Origin: Pseudomonas bharatica CSV86
GTDB taxonomy: Bacteria; Pseudomonadota; Gammaproteobacteria; Pseudomonadales; Pseudomonadaceae
Reading direction: 5' to 3'
Assembly (NCBI RefSeq): GCF_000319305.2
Contig: NZ_AMWJ02000001.1
Span: forward strand, 2,953,001 to 3,017,000
DNA length: 64,000 bases
Shown here: piece by piece, positions 32,019 through 40,673 of the stretch
Numbering within the stretch: position 1 is the first letter of the stretch
How the letters are laid out: each line of letters begins with the position of its first letter
Notes under the pieces: model-generated
What the model was told of the DNA's origin: nothing
The model's input: the letters and a program-made list of their open reading frames with translations, nothing else
Databases searched by the model: none
Made by a program: the position numbers and the translations under genes

Positions 32019-34553
32019 TCAATACTTCATCATCCAGGCTTCCAGGTCGTGCGCCGGGAGCGGCTTCGACAACAGGTAGCCCTGGACGACGTGATACCCC
32101 TGGTCCTTCAGAATCCGGTACTGGCCGTGTTGCTCGACCCCTTCGGCCACGACTTTCAGGTGCAGGCTATCGCCGATGCGCATTACTGCGTCACTCAGCG
32201 CCCGGCTGGTTTCGTCCGCTTCCAGATCCAGCACGAAACTGCGATCCAGCTTCAGTTCCTGTATCGGCAGCTTGCGCAGATAACTCAAGCTCGAATAACC
32301 GGTACCGAAGTCGTCCATGGCCAGGCGGATGCCCCGGGCATTGAGCTCATGCAGGACCTTCATGGTCCCGGGATTGGTATCGAGCAGCAGGTTCTCGGTG
32401 AGCTCGATGGTCAGGTCCGCGGCGACCAGGCCGTGCTGGTCGAGGACGCTACCGATCATTGCGGCCAGGTCCAGGTTATGGAAGTTGCTCGGTGACAGGT
32501 TCACCGACACCGCAGGAATGTTCAGGCCCCTGCGCCGCCATGCCGCCAGTTGCCGGCAGGCCTCGCGCAAAACCCAGTGGCCCAGTTCGGTAATCAGCCC
32601 GCACTCCTCGGCCAGCGGGATGAAGCGCGCCGGCGAGACCACACCGAAGGTCGGGTGGGTCCAGCGGGCCAGGGCCTCGACGCCATAGACCCGGCCGTCT
32701 TCGATGGTCACCTGAGGCTGGTAATGCAGTTGCAGCGTACCCTGCGCGATCGCCTCGCGTAACGCGCTTTCCAAGGCCTGGCGCTCCTGGGCCAGTTCGT
32801 CGAGCTCGTGGCTGAAAAAGCTGAACCGCCCGCGCCCGGCACTCTTGGCCTGGTACATGGCCATGTCGGCGCGGTGGATCAGGCTGCTCATATCGTGGCC
32901 ATCGCGCGGATACAGGCTCACGCCGATACTGGCCGAGGGCGAGAAACAGGAGCCGGCGATCCGGCACGGCTGGGAAATCGCCTGGCGGATCTCCTCGATG
33001 GTGTCGTTGACCCGCTCGCTGTCGCAATCGGGCAGCACCACCACGAACTCGTCGCCGGACAGCCGGCCGACGATATCGTTGCTATTGCGGTTGGCGCCCA
33101 GGCGCTGGGCCACCAGCTTGAGCAGTTCGTCCCCCGCCGGATGCCCCAGGGAATCGTTGATCTGCTTGAAGCGATCGAGATCGATGAACAGCACCGCCAG
33201 CGCCGTCCGGGTACGCCGCGCCTCGATCAAGGCATGGTCGGCATTGGCATGCAGCAGGCTGCGGTTGGGCAGGCGGGTCAGGCTGTCGTAGAACGCCAGT
33301 TGGCGAATGCTCTCGCGGTTGGCCTCGCGCTCCATGGCCACGGCACACAACGGCAGGACCACCTCGACGATCTGCTGGTGCAGGACCGAAGGCGTGCGGT
33401 GCTCGCCGTAATAAAAGGCCAGGACGCCGATCGCCGCGCCCTTGGCGCTCTTGATCGGAATCGACCAGGCACTGCTGATGCCCAGCGCCCTGCACTCGCC
33501 GCGGATCGGCGTCCAGTGCGGATCGCTGGCGATGTCCCGGGCAAAGACCATTTCGCCACGGCAGGCGGCCACACTGGACGAGCCGATGCCATCGCGGATC
33601 GGCATGCCCTCCAGCAGTTGCCCGTAGCGCTCGGAAAAACCCGGTGCCGCCAGCGGGTGCATGGCGCCATTCTCATCGACCTGGATCACCGCGGCGCGGA
33701 CCTCGGGCGCCATGCGCCGGATTTCGCTGCACAGCAAGTCCATCACCGACGCCAGGGGCATCTCCCGAACCATGGCGTCGAGAATGCAGTGCTGCAGCAC
33801 CTGATGGATCTTCGAAGCAGTGATCTCGGTGAGCACGGTCACGGTATGGGCCAGTTCGCCATTGGCCCCGGCCACCGGGTTGATCGCCACGTTGCACCAG
33901 ATGCGCTCGCCGCCCTTGACCTGCAACAACTCCTCGACCTGGCACGAGCGCCCGCCGCGCAAATCGCGCTGCAACCCCACCAGCCGCTGCGGTGGCAGAT
34001 CCGGCACCAGCAGTTGCGCCGGCTGGCAGTCGGCGATCTCCTCCAGGTGGTAGCCGAACAGCTTTTCGAAGCCCTTGTTCAGGTACACCAGCCTGCCGCT
34101 ACCGTCGGTGATGAAGATCGCGTTGTCGGTCTGGTCGGCCACCAGCGACAACAGCTTGGTGCGCTTGCGCTCCTTGCGCTGCTCGGTCACGTCCTTGACG
34201 AAGGCGGTGTAGAGAATCTGCCCCTCGGTCTCGACCCGCGAGATCGACATCGAACCCCAGCGCTGGCTGCCGTCCTTTTTGTGGATCGGCACGTCGCGGG
34301 TAGTGCCGACGATCTTGTTGACCCCGGTACGGCGATTGCTATCGACATAACCGTCATGTTTGCTGCGGATATTCTCCGGTACCAACATGCTCACATTATT
34401 GCCGAGCACTTCTTCGCGATGAAAACCCCACAACTTTTCCGCGGCACCGTTGAAGAGGATGACGCGATTATCGCTATCGATCACAACAACACTGTCGATG
34501 GCTTGTTCCAGGGTATGAACGAAGCTCTCAGAAAGATTCCGGGTAGTGGACAT
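32019..34553 (-). CDS. DosP-like PAS-PAS-GAF-GGDEF-EAL cyclic-di-GMP protein
   Basis: From the ATG at 34553 the product has 844 residues. The first PAS (about 10-120) is close to the haem PAS of E. coli DosP: AAEKLWGFHREEVLGNN, with the haem-ligand His equivalent at H66 (RSKHDGY). The DosP distal Met corresponds to T84 (IVGTTRD). A second PAS (about 130-250), a GAF (about 265-420), a GGDEF domain with SGDEF, and an EAL domain with EALARW, LTENLLL, and DDFGTGYSSL follow. The EAL motifs are complete, so phosphodiesterase activity is likely. The cyclase site is altered at one position. The frame is open further upstream, but that extension shows no homology. Confidence 0.88.
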   Translation of the reverse strand: MSTTRNLSESFVHTLEQAIDSVVVIDSDNRVILFNGAAEKLWGFHREEVLGNNVSMLVPENIRSKHDGYVDSNRRTGVNKIVGTTRDVPIHKKDGSQRWGSMSISRVETEGQILYTAFVKDVTEQRKERKRTKLLSLVADQTDNAIFITDGSGRLVYLNKGFEKLFGYHLEEIADCQPAQLLVPDLPPQRLVGLQRDLRGGRSCQVEELLQVKGGERIWCNVAINPVAGANGELAHTVTVLTEITASKIHQVLQHCILDAMVREMPLASVMDLLCSEIRRMAPEVRAAVIQVDENGAMHPLAAPGFSERYGQLLEGMPIRDGIGSSSVAACRGEMVFARDIASDPHWTPIRGECRALGISSAWSIPIKSAKGAAIGVLAFYYGEHRTPSVLHQQIVEVVLPLCAVAMEREANRESIRQLAFYDSLTRLPNRSLLHANADHALIEARRTRTALAVLFIDLDRFKQINDSLGHPAGDELLKLVAQRLGANRNSNDIVGRLSGDEFVVVLPDCDSERVNDTIEEIRQAISQPCRIAGSCFSPSASIGVSLYPRDGHDMSSLIHRADMAMYQAKSAGRGRFSFFSHELDELAQERQALESALREAIAQGTLQLHYQPQVTIEDGRVYGVEALARWTHPTFGVVSPARFIPLAEECGLITELGHWVLREACRQLAAWRRRGLNIPAVSVNLSPSNFHNLDLAAMIGSVLDQHGLVAADLTIELTENLLLDTNPGTMKVLHELNARGIRLAMDDFGTGYSSLSYLRKLPIQELKLDRSFVLDLEADETSRALSDAVMRIGDSLHLKVVAEGVEQHGQYRILKDQGYHVVQGYLLSKPLPAHDLEAWMMKY

Positions 34554-34676
34554 CAAGTCGATCCGAACGCAACTTGTTGAAAGCGGCCAAAGCGCTACGA
34601 AGCCATGCAGCAAAGCACTGCATGACCTGGCGTAGAGCCTCTGGGGCCGGGAGGTGCGCGACAGGCGCGGGGGCAT

Positions 34677-34924
34677 AGCTTACGCCGCGATATGGCGCTT
34701 AGCCATTACTCGACAAGATATTATTCGGATTATTTTCCGGCGCCGGGAAACTGGCGAAAGGACAAACGATTAATCAAAACTTCGTTTTTAAAATAATTGA
34801 TCTGGATCAATGAATATTGGATGGACTGTGCTAATGCCGATTTAATAAAACTGACAACAATAATACTTCTGAACACCGCGTCCCCTGTTGGAGCGGGTAC
34901 ATCGCCGGATCCAGGGTGAGGCTG
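34677..34924. other. Intergenic AT-rich region, no gene seen
   Basis: About 250 bp, clearly poorer in G+C than its flanks (for example 34700-34860). It includes TTGATCTGGATCAATGAATA at 34798-34817, whose first 14 bases (TTGATCTGGATCAA) are the Anr/Fnr-type dyad TTGAT-n4-ATCAA. No ORF is supported here. Confidence 0.5.
34798..34811. promoter_or_regulatory. Candidate Anr/Fnr box
   Basis: TTGATCTGGATCAA is a perfect match to TTGAT-n4-ATCAA, the oxygen-responsive Anr/Fnr/Dnr box of Pseudomonas. It lies 245 bp upstream of the DosP-like start and also upstream of nothing on the plus strand, so if it works it most likely serves the DosP-like gene on the minus strand. An oxygen-linked promoter would suit a haem-PAS protein. 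Confidence 0.6.
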
Positions 34925-35071
34925 ATGGCCTCATCGCTGGCAAGCCAGCTCCCACAGGGTTCTGGGTCAGCTGCAGCATTCGTGCCCGGCGCGGACCTTG
35001 TGGGAGCTGGCTTGCCAGCGATTGCGGTAATGAATTCACCATCGCAATCGCGGGTGAGCCCGCCCACAGGG
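34925..35071. repeat. REP pair followed by a type-B REP remnant
   Basis: A type-A pair (34929-35021) runs into ATTGCGGTAATGAATTCACC and ATCGCAATCGCGGGTGAGCC, the outer part of a type-B element (GTGGGAGCGGGTTCACCCGCGAT family). It is a mosaic of the two repeat classes. Confidence 0.85.
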
Positions 35072-35130
35072 TATGCGTCGTGCTCTGGAACTGTTGTTCG
35101 CCCCCCACAGCGCCCGTGACCGGCTTGCGC

Positions 35131-36183
35131 TCAGGGCGCCGGATTGGGAATCCGTTGGTGAACAGCCTGAAGCTGCCCACGCAGCTCGTCCCCTAGCACC
35201 ACATCCAGCGCCCCCAGGTTCTCGCGCAATTGCGCCAGGCTGGTCTGTCCGGTCAGCGCACTGGCAACGAACGGCTTGTCGATCACCGCCGCCAGCGCCA
35301 GTTGGGCCGGGGTCAGCCCATGCGCCCGGGCAATCTCCACATAATCTGCAATGGCCGCCTGGGCCGATGGACTGTCGTAGCGATTGAAGGTGCGGTACAG
35401 CGATGACAACCGCGAACCCGCCGGTCGCGCGCCGGCCAGGTACTTGCCGGTCAACGCCCCGAAGGCCAGCGGCGAATACGCCAGCAAGCCGATGCCTTCC
35501 CGGTGACCGAACTCCGATAATCCGCCCTCGTACAGACGGTTCAGCAGGCTGTAGGGATTCTGCACACTGACAATCCGCGGCAAACCCAGGCGTTCGCTCT
35601 GCTTGATGAACTCGGCAACACCCCACGGCGTTTCATTGGAAACGCCGATATGCCGCACCTTGCCCGCCTGCACCTGCTCGGCCAGCACCGCCAGGGTTTC
35701 CTCGATGGCAATGCTTTCGGGATCGTCCTGCCACGCGTATTCGCGCTGGCCGAAAGTGGTGGTGCGACGATCCGGCCAGTGCAATTGATAGAGATCCAGA
35801 TAGTCCGTGCGCAGGCGTTGCAGGCTGCCCTCCAGCGCCTCGACGATATTGCGCCGGTCATGCCGGCTGAGGCCGCCCCGAATATGCGGCTGCGGCGCCT
35901 TCTCGCTGGACGGCCCGGCGATCTTGCTCGCCAGGATCACCTCGTCGCGCCGCCCGCTGGCCGCCAGCCAGTTGCCGATGTAGCGCTCGGTGGTACGCCA
36001 GGTTTCGGCGTTGGTCGGCGTGGGGTACATCTCGGCGGTGTCGATCAGGTTGACCCCGGCGGCCAGCGCCAGCTCGATCTGCTGGTGCGCCTCGGCCTCG
36101 CTGTTCTGATGCCCCCAGGTCATGCTGCCCAGGCCAAGCACGCTGACCTGGAGTTCACTGTTGCCCAATTGGCGGTAACGCAT
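35131..36183 (-). CDS. Aldo/keto reductase, Tas type
   Basis: The protein has 350 residues. Catalytic tetrad of the AKR fold: D48 and Y53 in LIDTAEMYP, K87 (ILASKIAG) and H120 or so in YQLHWPDR. NADPH-site segments SVQNPYSLLNRLYE and LLAYSPLAFGALTGKYL are present. It belongs to the Tas/KCAB-like AKRs. It is the last of three minus-strand genes with the LLM monooxygenase and SfnB-like flavoprotein. A close paralogue at 51672 sits in the second, parallel cluster. It presumably reduces an aldehyde or ketone released by the neighbouring oxidoreductases; substrate unknown. Confidence 0.9.
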   Translation of the reverse strand: MRYRQLGNSELQVSVLGLGSMTWGHQNSEAEAHQQIELALAAGVNLIDTAEMYPTPTNAETWRTTERYIGNWLAASGRRDEVILASKIAGPSSEKAPQPHIRGGLSRHDRRNIVEALEGSLQRLRTDYLDLYQLHWPDRRTTTFGQREYAWQDDPESIAIEETLAVLAEQVQAGKVRHIGVSNETPWGVAEFIKQSERLGLPRIVSVQNPYSLLNRLYEGGLSEFGHREGIGLLAYSPLAFGALTGKYLAGARPAGSRLSSLYRTFNRYDSPSAQAAIADYVEIARAHGLTPAQLALAAVIDKPFVASALTGQTSLAQLRENLGALDVVLGDELRGQLQAVHQRIPNPAP

Positions 36184-36192
36184 GCTGGATCC

Positions 36193-37530
36193 TTAGCGTG
36201 AGTATCGATTCTGCGGAAACGGCAACCTGAGGTGCTCGCGCAGGGTGCTGCCGCTGTATTCATGACGGAACAGGCCGCGCCGTTGCAGCAGCGGCACCAC
36301 CTCGTCGACGAAGTGTTCGATACCGGACGGAAACACGTCCGGCATGATGTTGAAGCCGTCGGCGGCATGGGCCTGGAACCAGGTGTCCAGGCTGTCGGCC
36401 ACCTGCTCCGGGGTGCCGACCAGCAGGCGGTGGCCGACCAGGATGCGCCGCGACAACTGGCGGATGCTGAGGTTTTCCTGGCGCGCCAGGTTCAGTTGCG
36501 CTTCGAGGAAACCCTGGGAACCGCGCTCGAAATCCGCCACTTCGCCAATCCGTGCCCAGGGCAGCGGTCCGTCCGGGTCCAGTTCGCTGACCGCCAGCCC
36601 GAAGCGCGCCGCCACCCGCTCCAGCAAGCCTTGCTCGCCATGCCAGGCGTTCAACTCGTCGAAGCGCGCCCGGGCCTCGGCCTCGGTACTGCCGATTACC
36701 GTGGCCAGGCCGGGCATGATCTTCAGATCGGCGGGGTTGCGTCTCCAACGCACGGCGCGCGCCTTGATATCGCGATAGAAACGCTGGCCGGCATCGAGGG
36801 TAGTCTGGGTGGTGAAGATCACCTCGGCATAGCGTGAGCCCAGGACCTTGCCCGGCTCCGAGGACCCGGCCTGCACCAGCACCGGCCGCCCCTGCGGCGA
36901 GCGCGGTACGTTCAGCGGCCCCTGCACCGCGAAATGCTCGCCGACGAAATCGATGGCGCGGACCTTTGCCGGATCGGCGAAACGCCCGCCAGCCGCATCA
37001 CCGATAATCGCGCCATCCTCCCAGCTGTCCCACAGCTTGAGCACCACCTCGAGAAACTCCTCGGCCCGGGCATAGCGTTCGGCATGGCCCGGCACCCCGG
37101 GCAGGCTGAAGTTGCGCGCGGCCTCGTCGCTGGCGCTGGTCACCAGGTTCCAGGCGGCGCGGCCGTGGCTGACATGGTCGAGGGAGGCGAAGCGCCGGGC
37201 GGTGCCGAAAGGATCGTTGTAGGTGCTGGCTGCCGTGGCGATCAACCCGATCCGCCGGGTCACCGCTGCCACGGCGCTGAGCAGTACCACCGGGTCGAGA
37301 TGGCCGACCGGCTGGCTCGCCGGATCACCACTCAAGGCTGACCAGTCGGCAAGAAACAGCGCATCCAGGCAGCCACGCTCGGCGATACGGGCAATGTTCT
37401 GGTAATGGGCGATATCCAGATGGGCCGTCGCCGTCGCCCCCGCCTCCGCCTTGCGCCACGCTCCCGGATGAGCGCCGAAGCCAAGGACGTTCAGGCCGAG
37501 GCCGATGTGTCCCTCACGACGGATGCTCAT
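36193..37530 (-). CDS. LLM-class flavin-dependent monooxygenase (NtaA/SnaA/DszA type)
   Basis: The protein has 445 residues, typical for the NtaA/DszA branch of the luciferase-like family. The N-terminus GLNVLGFGAHPGAWRKAEAG, then FLADWSALSG and SHGRAAWNLVTSASDEAARN, is characteristic, as is LVQAGSSEPGKVLGSRYAEV. With FMNH2 from a separate reductase these enzymes cleave C-S, C-N or ring bonds in sulfones, nitrilotriacetate and similar compounds. Its ATG overlaps the stop of the SfnB-like gene (ATGA). No flavin reductase gene is adjacent. Confidence 0.9.
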   Translation of the reverse strand: MSIRREGHIGLGLNVLGFGAHPGAWRKAEAGATATAHLDIAHYQNIARIAERGCLDALFLADWSALSGDPASQPVGHLDPVVLLSAVAAVTRRIGLIATAASTYNDPFGTARRFASLDHVSHGRAAWNLVTSASDEAARNFSLPGVPGHAERYARAEEFLEVVLKLWDSWEDGAIIGDAAGGRFADPAKVRAIDFVGEHFAVQGPLNVPRSPQGRPVLVQAGSSEPGKVLGSRYAEVIFTTQTTLDAGQRFYRDIKARAVRWRRNPADLKIMPGLATVIGSTEAEARARFDELNAWHGEQGLLERVAARFGLAVSELDPDGPLPWARIGEVADFERGSQGFLEAQLNLARQENLSIRQLSRRILVGHRLLVGTPEQVADSLDTWFQAHAADGFNIMPDVFPSGIEHFVDEVVPLLQRRGLFRHEYSGSTLREHLRLPFPQNRYSR

Positions 37531-38777
37531 ACCGCACTGGCCTCGTCGCGCACGCCGTTGCCGGCGCTTTGCTGGGCCAGCCAGGCCTGGTCCGGAGTCA
37601 CGCCGTTGAGATGGTAGTTGCCCAGCACCCGCTCGCGGTAGATCGCCGGGTTGTGCGAAGCCAGGGTGCGGGCATTGCGCCAGTGACGGTCGAAGCGCCG
37701 GGTTTCGCTGGTGGCAGACGCGCCGCCAACCTCGAACAACAGCGTGGTGGCTTCCAGCACCTGGCCGATAATGATCTGCTGGGCCTGGAACGCGGCCACT
37801 TCCGCCTCGGTGTAGTGATGCTCCTCGGCATAGCCGCCCTGCTCCGCATCGAACACCTGCTGCACCTGCTCGGCCGCCGCCAGCACCTGGGTCTGCGCCG
37901 ACCAGGCCAGGCTGGACAGCCGGCCGATCACCCGCTGCACCAGCGGATCATCCTTGGGACTGGCCTCCCCAGGGAAACCGAAAGCCCGGGTGCGGCCTTT
38001 TACGAACGCCGTGGCATCGCGCAGCACCGCCTTGGCGATCCCGGCCAGAGTGGCGAGATGGAACAGTTGGTAATAGGCGGTCAGGTAGGATTCGGCGCGC
38101 ACTTCATCAGGTTTGTAGCGGCGGATCACATGCTCGTTGGGCACGCGCACGGCATCGAAACGGGTAGTGCCGCTCCCCGTCAGGCGCTGGCCGAAGCCAT
38201 CCCAGTCGTCCACCACAGTAACGCCCTCGGCCGTCACCGGTAGCGCCACACTGACGAAATCGTCGCCGGCCAGGGCCACGGCGGCGATCCAGTCGGCATA
38301 CACGGTGCCGGTGGAGTAGTACTTTTCGCCATCCAGGCGCCAGCCAGCCTGTTCATTGCCGGGCTCCAGCGGGCTCAGCGCCACCGTGATGCCGGTAGTA
38401 CCGCTGCGCTCGGCCATGGCCGCGCCCCACAGTTGCCGGTCCACCACCTTGCCCAGCCAATGCGCCTGGGATAGCGGGTCGCGACTGGAAAGGCGACCTT
38501 CGACGAAGCCGAAATGGGCGCGGAAGATCTGCGGCAGGTTGGAGTCCGCCGCGCCCAGTTCGATCAGCAGGCGAAACAACTGCGGAATGCTCGCACCCAG
38601 CCCGCCCAGCGCCTGGGGTACGCGCAAGGCCCCGAAACCGGCCTCGCGCAGCCAGCGCACCGCCTCGAAGGCCAGTTCGCGTTGCTGCTCGCGGTGCACG
38701 GCGGTTTCGGCAATCCGCTGGAAACTTTCGGCAAAGCGCTGCTGCAGGGTTTCGTAACTAACGGCAGTGGAACTCAT
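37527..38777 (-). CDS. SfnB/DszC-like flavoprotein (acyl-CoA dehydrogenase fold)
   Basis: The protein has 416 residues from the ATG at 38777 (GGAAG just upstream). The fold is that of acyl-CoA dehydrogenases: ALGGLGASIPQLFRLLIELG, the flavin-site run SPLEPGNEQAGWRLDGEKYYSTG, and C-terminal helices ending VGGASATSETRRFDRHWRNA. The DxxxRHWRNARTLASHNP tail is that of the SfnB/DszC group, which are flavin monooxygenases or dehydrogenases in sulfur scavenging rather than fatty acid oxidation. It heads a three-gene minus-strand operon and is divergent from the ABC importer at 39141. Confidence 0.88.
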   Translation of the reverse strand: MSSTAVSYETLQQRFAESFQRIAETAVHREQQRELAFEAVRWLREAGFGALRVPQALGGLGASIPQLFRLLIELGAADSNLPQIFRAHFGFVEGRLSSRDPLSQAHWLGKVVDRQLWGAAMAERSGTTGITVALSPLEPGNEQAGWRLDGEKYYSTGTVYADWIAAVALAGDDFVSVALPVTAEGVTVVDDWDGFGQRLTGSGTTRFDAVRVPNEHVIRRYKPDEVRAESYLTAYYQLFHLATLAGIAKAVLRDATAFVKGRTRAFGFPGEASPKDDPLVQRVIGRLSSLAWSAQTQVLAAAEQVQQVFDAEQGGYAEEHHYTEAEVAAFQAQQIIIGQVLEATTLLFEVGGASATSETRRFDRHWRNARTLASHNPAIYRERVLGNYHLNGVTPDQAWLAQQSAGNGVRDEASAV

Positions 38778-39140
38778 GATGCTTCCTTTCATTGGGCAGT
38801 GAGCCGAGACAAATAAAAAGTGCCGACCGCTTAATTGAAAAATAAATTAAAGGTCATTGAAAAAGAACGATAGCAAGCGACATGCCATGGCATTCGAGCC
38901 GCCCTAACCCAATGATTTTCATGGCCCGCACAGGGATTTTAATAACCGGATCGCCGGTACTTATGCTAATACCGCACGCTCGGCCTGCCCTATTAAAAAC
39001 ACTTTGTTGGTCAACTGTTCACCGCCGAACAGTTGGCCGACTGCATATAACCGGAAAACTTTTTCCATACCATCTGGCTATTTGATTTTTAGTCGACCAG
39101 TGAATTTAATCGCCACCATTCATTAGTTCAGGATGTTCTT
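38778..39140. promoter_or_regulatory. AT-rich divergent promoter region with palindrome
   Basis: The 363 bp between the SfnB-like operon and the ABC importer contain no gene and are markedly AT-rich. They contain the perfect inverted repeat CAACTGTTC-ACCGCC-GAACAGTTG at 39012-39035, which looks like an operator. No convincing sigma-54 (GG-n10-GC) promoter was found despite the sulfur-scavenging context. Confidence 0.55.
39012..39035. promoter_or_regulatory. 24-bp palindromic operator candidate
   Basis: CAACTGTTC and GAACAGTTG, 9-bp perfect arms with a six-base spacer, lie 106 bp before the ABC ATPase start. No regulator gene is encoded in this cluster, so the protein that binds is unknown. 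Confidence 0.5.
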
Positions 39141-40673
39141 ATGAAACTTCCACAGGCGCTGGTCGAGTTGCGCGCCTTGAGCAAGGACTTCGGCGCCCAG
39201 CGCGCACTCGACCGGGTGGACTTGCAGCTCTTCCCAGGCGAAGTGGTGGCATTGCTCGGTGCCAATGGCGCGGGCAAGTCCACCCTGGTGAAGATCCTCG
39301 CCGGCAGCCAGCCTCACGACCGCGGCGAACTGCGCGTACAAGGTACGCAGCAACGCTTCGACTCGCCGCTGGCAGCACGCCGGGCGGGGATAGTTGCGGT
39401 GCACCAGCATGTCGACGACGGCATCGTGCCGGGCCTGAGCGTGGCGGAAAATCTGATGCTCGACGAGCTATGCCAGGCGCAGGCAGGCCCCTGGGTGCGG
39501 CCCAGTGACCTGCACCAGCGGGCAGCAGCCATCGCGGCCGGGTTGAACCTCGATTTGCCTTTGCACGCGCCTATCGAACAGCTTGGCCAGGCCGAACGGC
39601 AACTGGTGGTGCTGGCCCGTGCCCTGGCCCTGCAACCGCGCCTGCTGATCCTCGACGAACCCACGGCGGCACTGTCAGCGGCCGAGGCGCAGCGGTTGTT
39701 CGAGCTGATCGGGCAACTGCGCCAGCGCGGCGTGGCGATCCTGTATATCTCCCATCGCCTCGCGGACCTGCAATGCATCGCCGAACGCGCACTGGTCCTG
39801 CGCGATGGCCGGCTAGTCGGTGAGTTCAACGCGCAACAGCTACCACAGGCCATCGAGGCGATGCTCGGCGTGGCACTCGACCCGCTGCGCTTCGTGCCGC
39901 GCCTGCCGGGCCGCGAAGTGCTGAGCCTGCGCGACGTGCGCCTGCTGCCGCAGACCCGGACCTTCGACCTGACCCTGCACGAGAACCAGGTAGTGGCCCT
40001 GACCGGCCTGCTCGGCGCCGGAAAGAGCGAGATCGCCGAAACCCTCTTCGGCCTGCGCCGCCCTGCCGCAGGCAGCCTGCACCTGGACGGCCAGCCGTGG
40101 CAGCCGCGTTCGCCCCGGGACGCGATCAACGCCGGGGTATTCCTCGCCGTGGAGGACCGTGCCGCTGGCTCCCTAGTGCCGGGCTTTTCCCTGCGCCGGA
40201 CCCTGACCCTGCCTTTTCTCCAGCGATTCAGCCGCGGCGGCTTTATCGACCGCCGCGCCGAGGCCGCAGCCGTCACCACGCAGATCCGCGAGCTGGGGAT
40301 CAAGACCGCTGGCATCGACGCACCGATGGCCAGCCTCTCCGGCGGCAACCAGCAGAAGGTGGTGATCGGCCGCTGGCTGCTGCAGGAGGCGCGCCTGCTG
40401 ATCCTCGACGAACCCTTCCAGGGCGTGGATATCCGCGCCCGCCGCGAGATCGGCCAGTTGCTGCGTGACGGCGCCGGCCAGCGCGCGACCCTGGTGATCT
40501 GCACCGATATCGACGAAGCCCTGGAGATTGCCGACCGCATCCTGGTGGTGCGGGATTTCGCCGTGGTCGCCGAATATCCCCGCACCGACCTGAGCCGCAA
40601 TGCCCTGGTGGCCGAACTGGCTGGTAGCGCCCCACCGACACCGCAAACGCCAAGGAGTACCGTGCGTGCCTGA
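39141..40673 (+). CDS. Sugar-type ABC transporter, ATP-binding protein (RbsA-like)
   Basis: The protein has 510 residues with two ATPase halves. Half 1 has Walker A GANGAGKST and Walker B LLILDEPTAALS. Half 2 has the degenerate Walker A GLLGAGKSEIAE, signature LSGGNQQKVVIGRWL and Walker B LLILDEPFQGVD. This is the architecture of the RbsA/MglA/XylG family serving ribose-type (CUT2) importers. It is first of three importer genes. The overlapping start of the permease (GTG at 40666) shows coupling. The substrate is unknown and need not be a sugar. Confidence 0.93.
   Translation: MKLPQALVELRALSKDFGAQRALDRVDLQLFPGEVVALLGANGAGKSTLVKILAGSQPHDRGELRVQGTQQRFDSPLAARRAGIVAVHQHVDDGIVPGLSVAENLMLDELCQAQAGPWVRPSDLHQRAAAIAAGLNLDLPLHAPIEQLGQAERQLVVLARALALQPRLLILDEPTAALSAAEAQRLFELIGQLRQRGVAILYISHRLADLQCIAERALVLRDGRLVGEFNAQQLPQAIEAMLGVALDPLRFVPRLPGREVLSLRDVRLLPQTRTFDLTLHENQVVALTGLLGAGKSEIAETLFGLRRPAAGSLHLDGQPWQPRSPRDAINAGVFLAVEDRAAGSLVPGFSLRRTLTLPFLQRFSRGGFIDRRAEAAAVTTQIRELGIKTAGIDAPMASLSGGNQQKVVIGRWLLQEARLLILDEPFQGVDIRARREIGQLLRDGAGQRATLVICTDIDEALEIADRILVVRDFAVVAEYPRTDLSRNALVAELAGSAPPTPQTPRSTVRA

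Noticed and set aside
38793..38830. Possible sigma-54 promoter before the SfnB-like operon
   Set aside because: GGCAC is present on the minus strand, but the GC dinucleotide expected ten bases later is TT, so the -12 element is missing.
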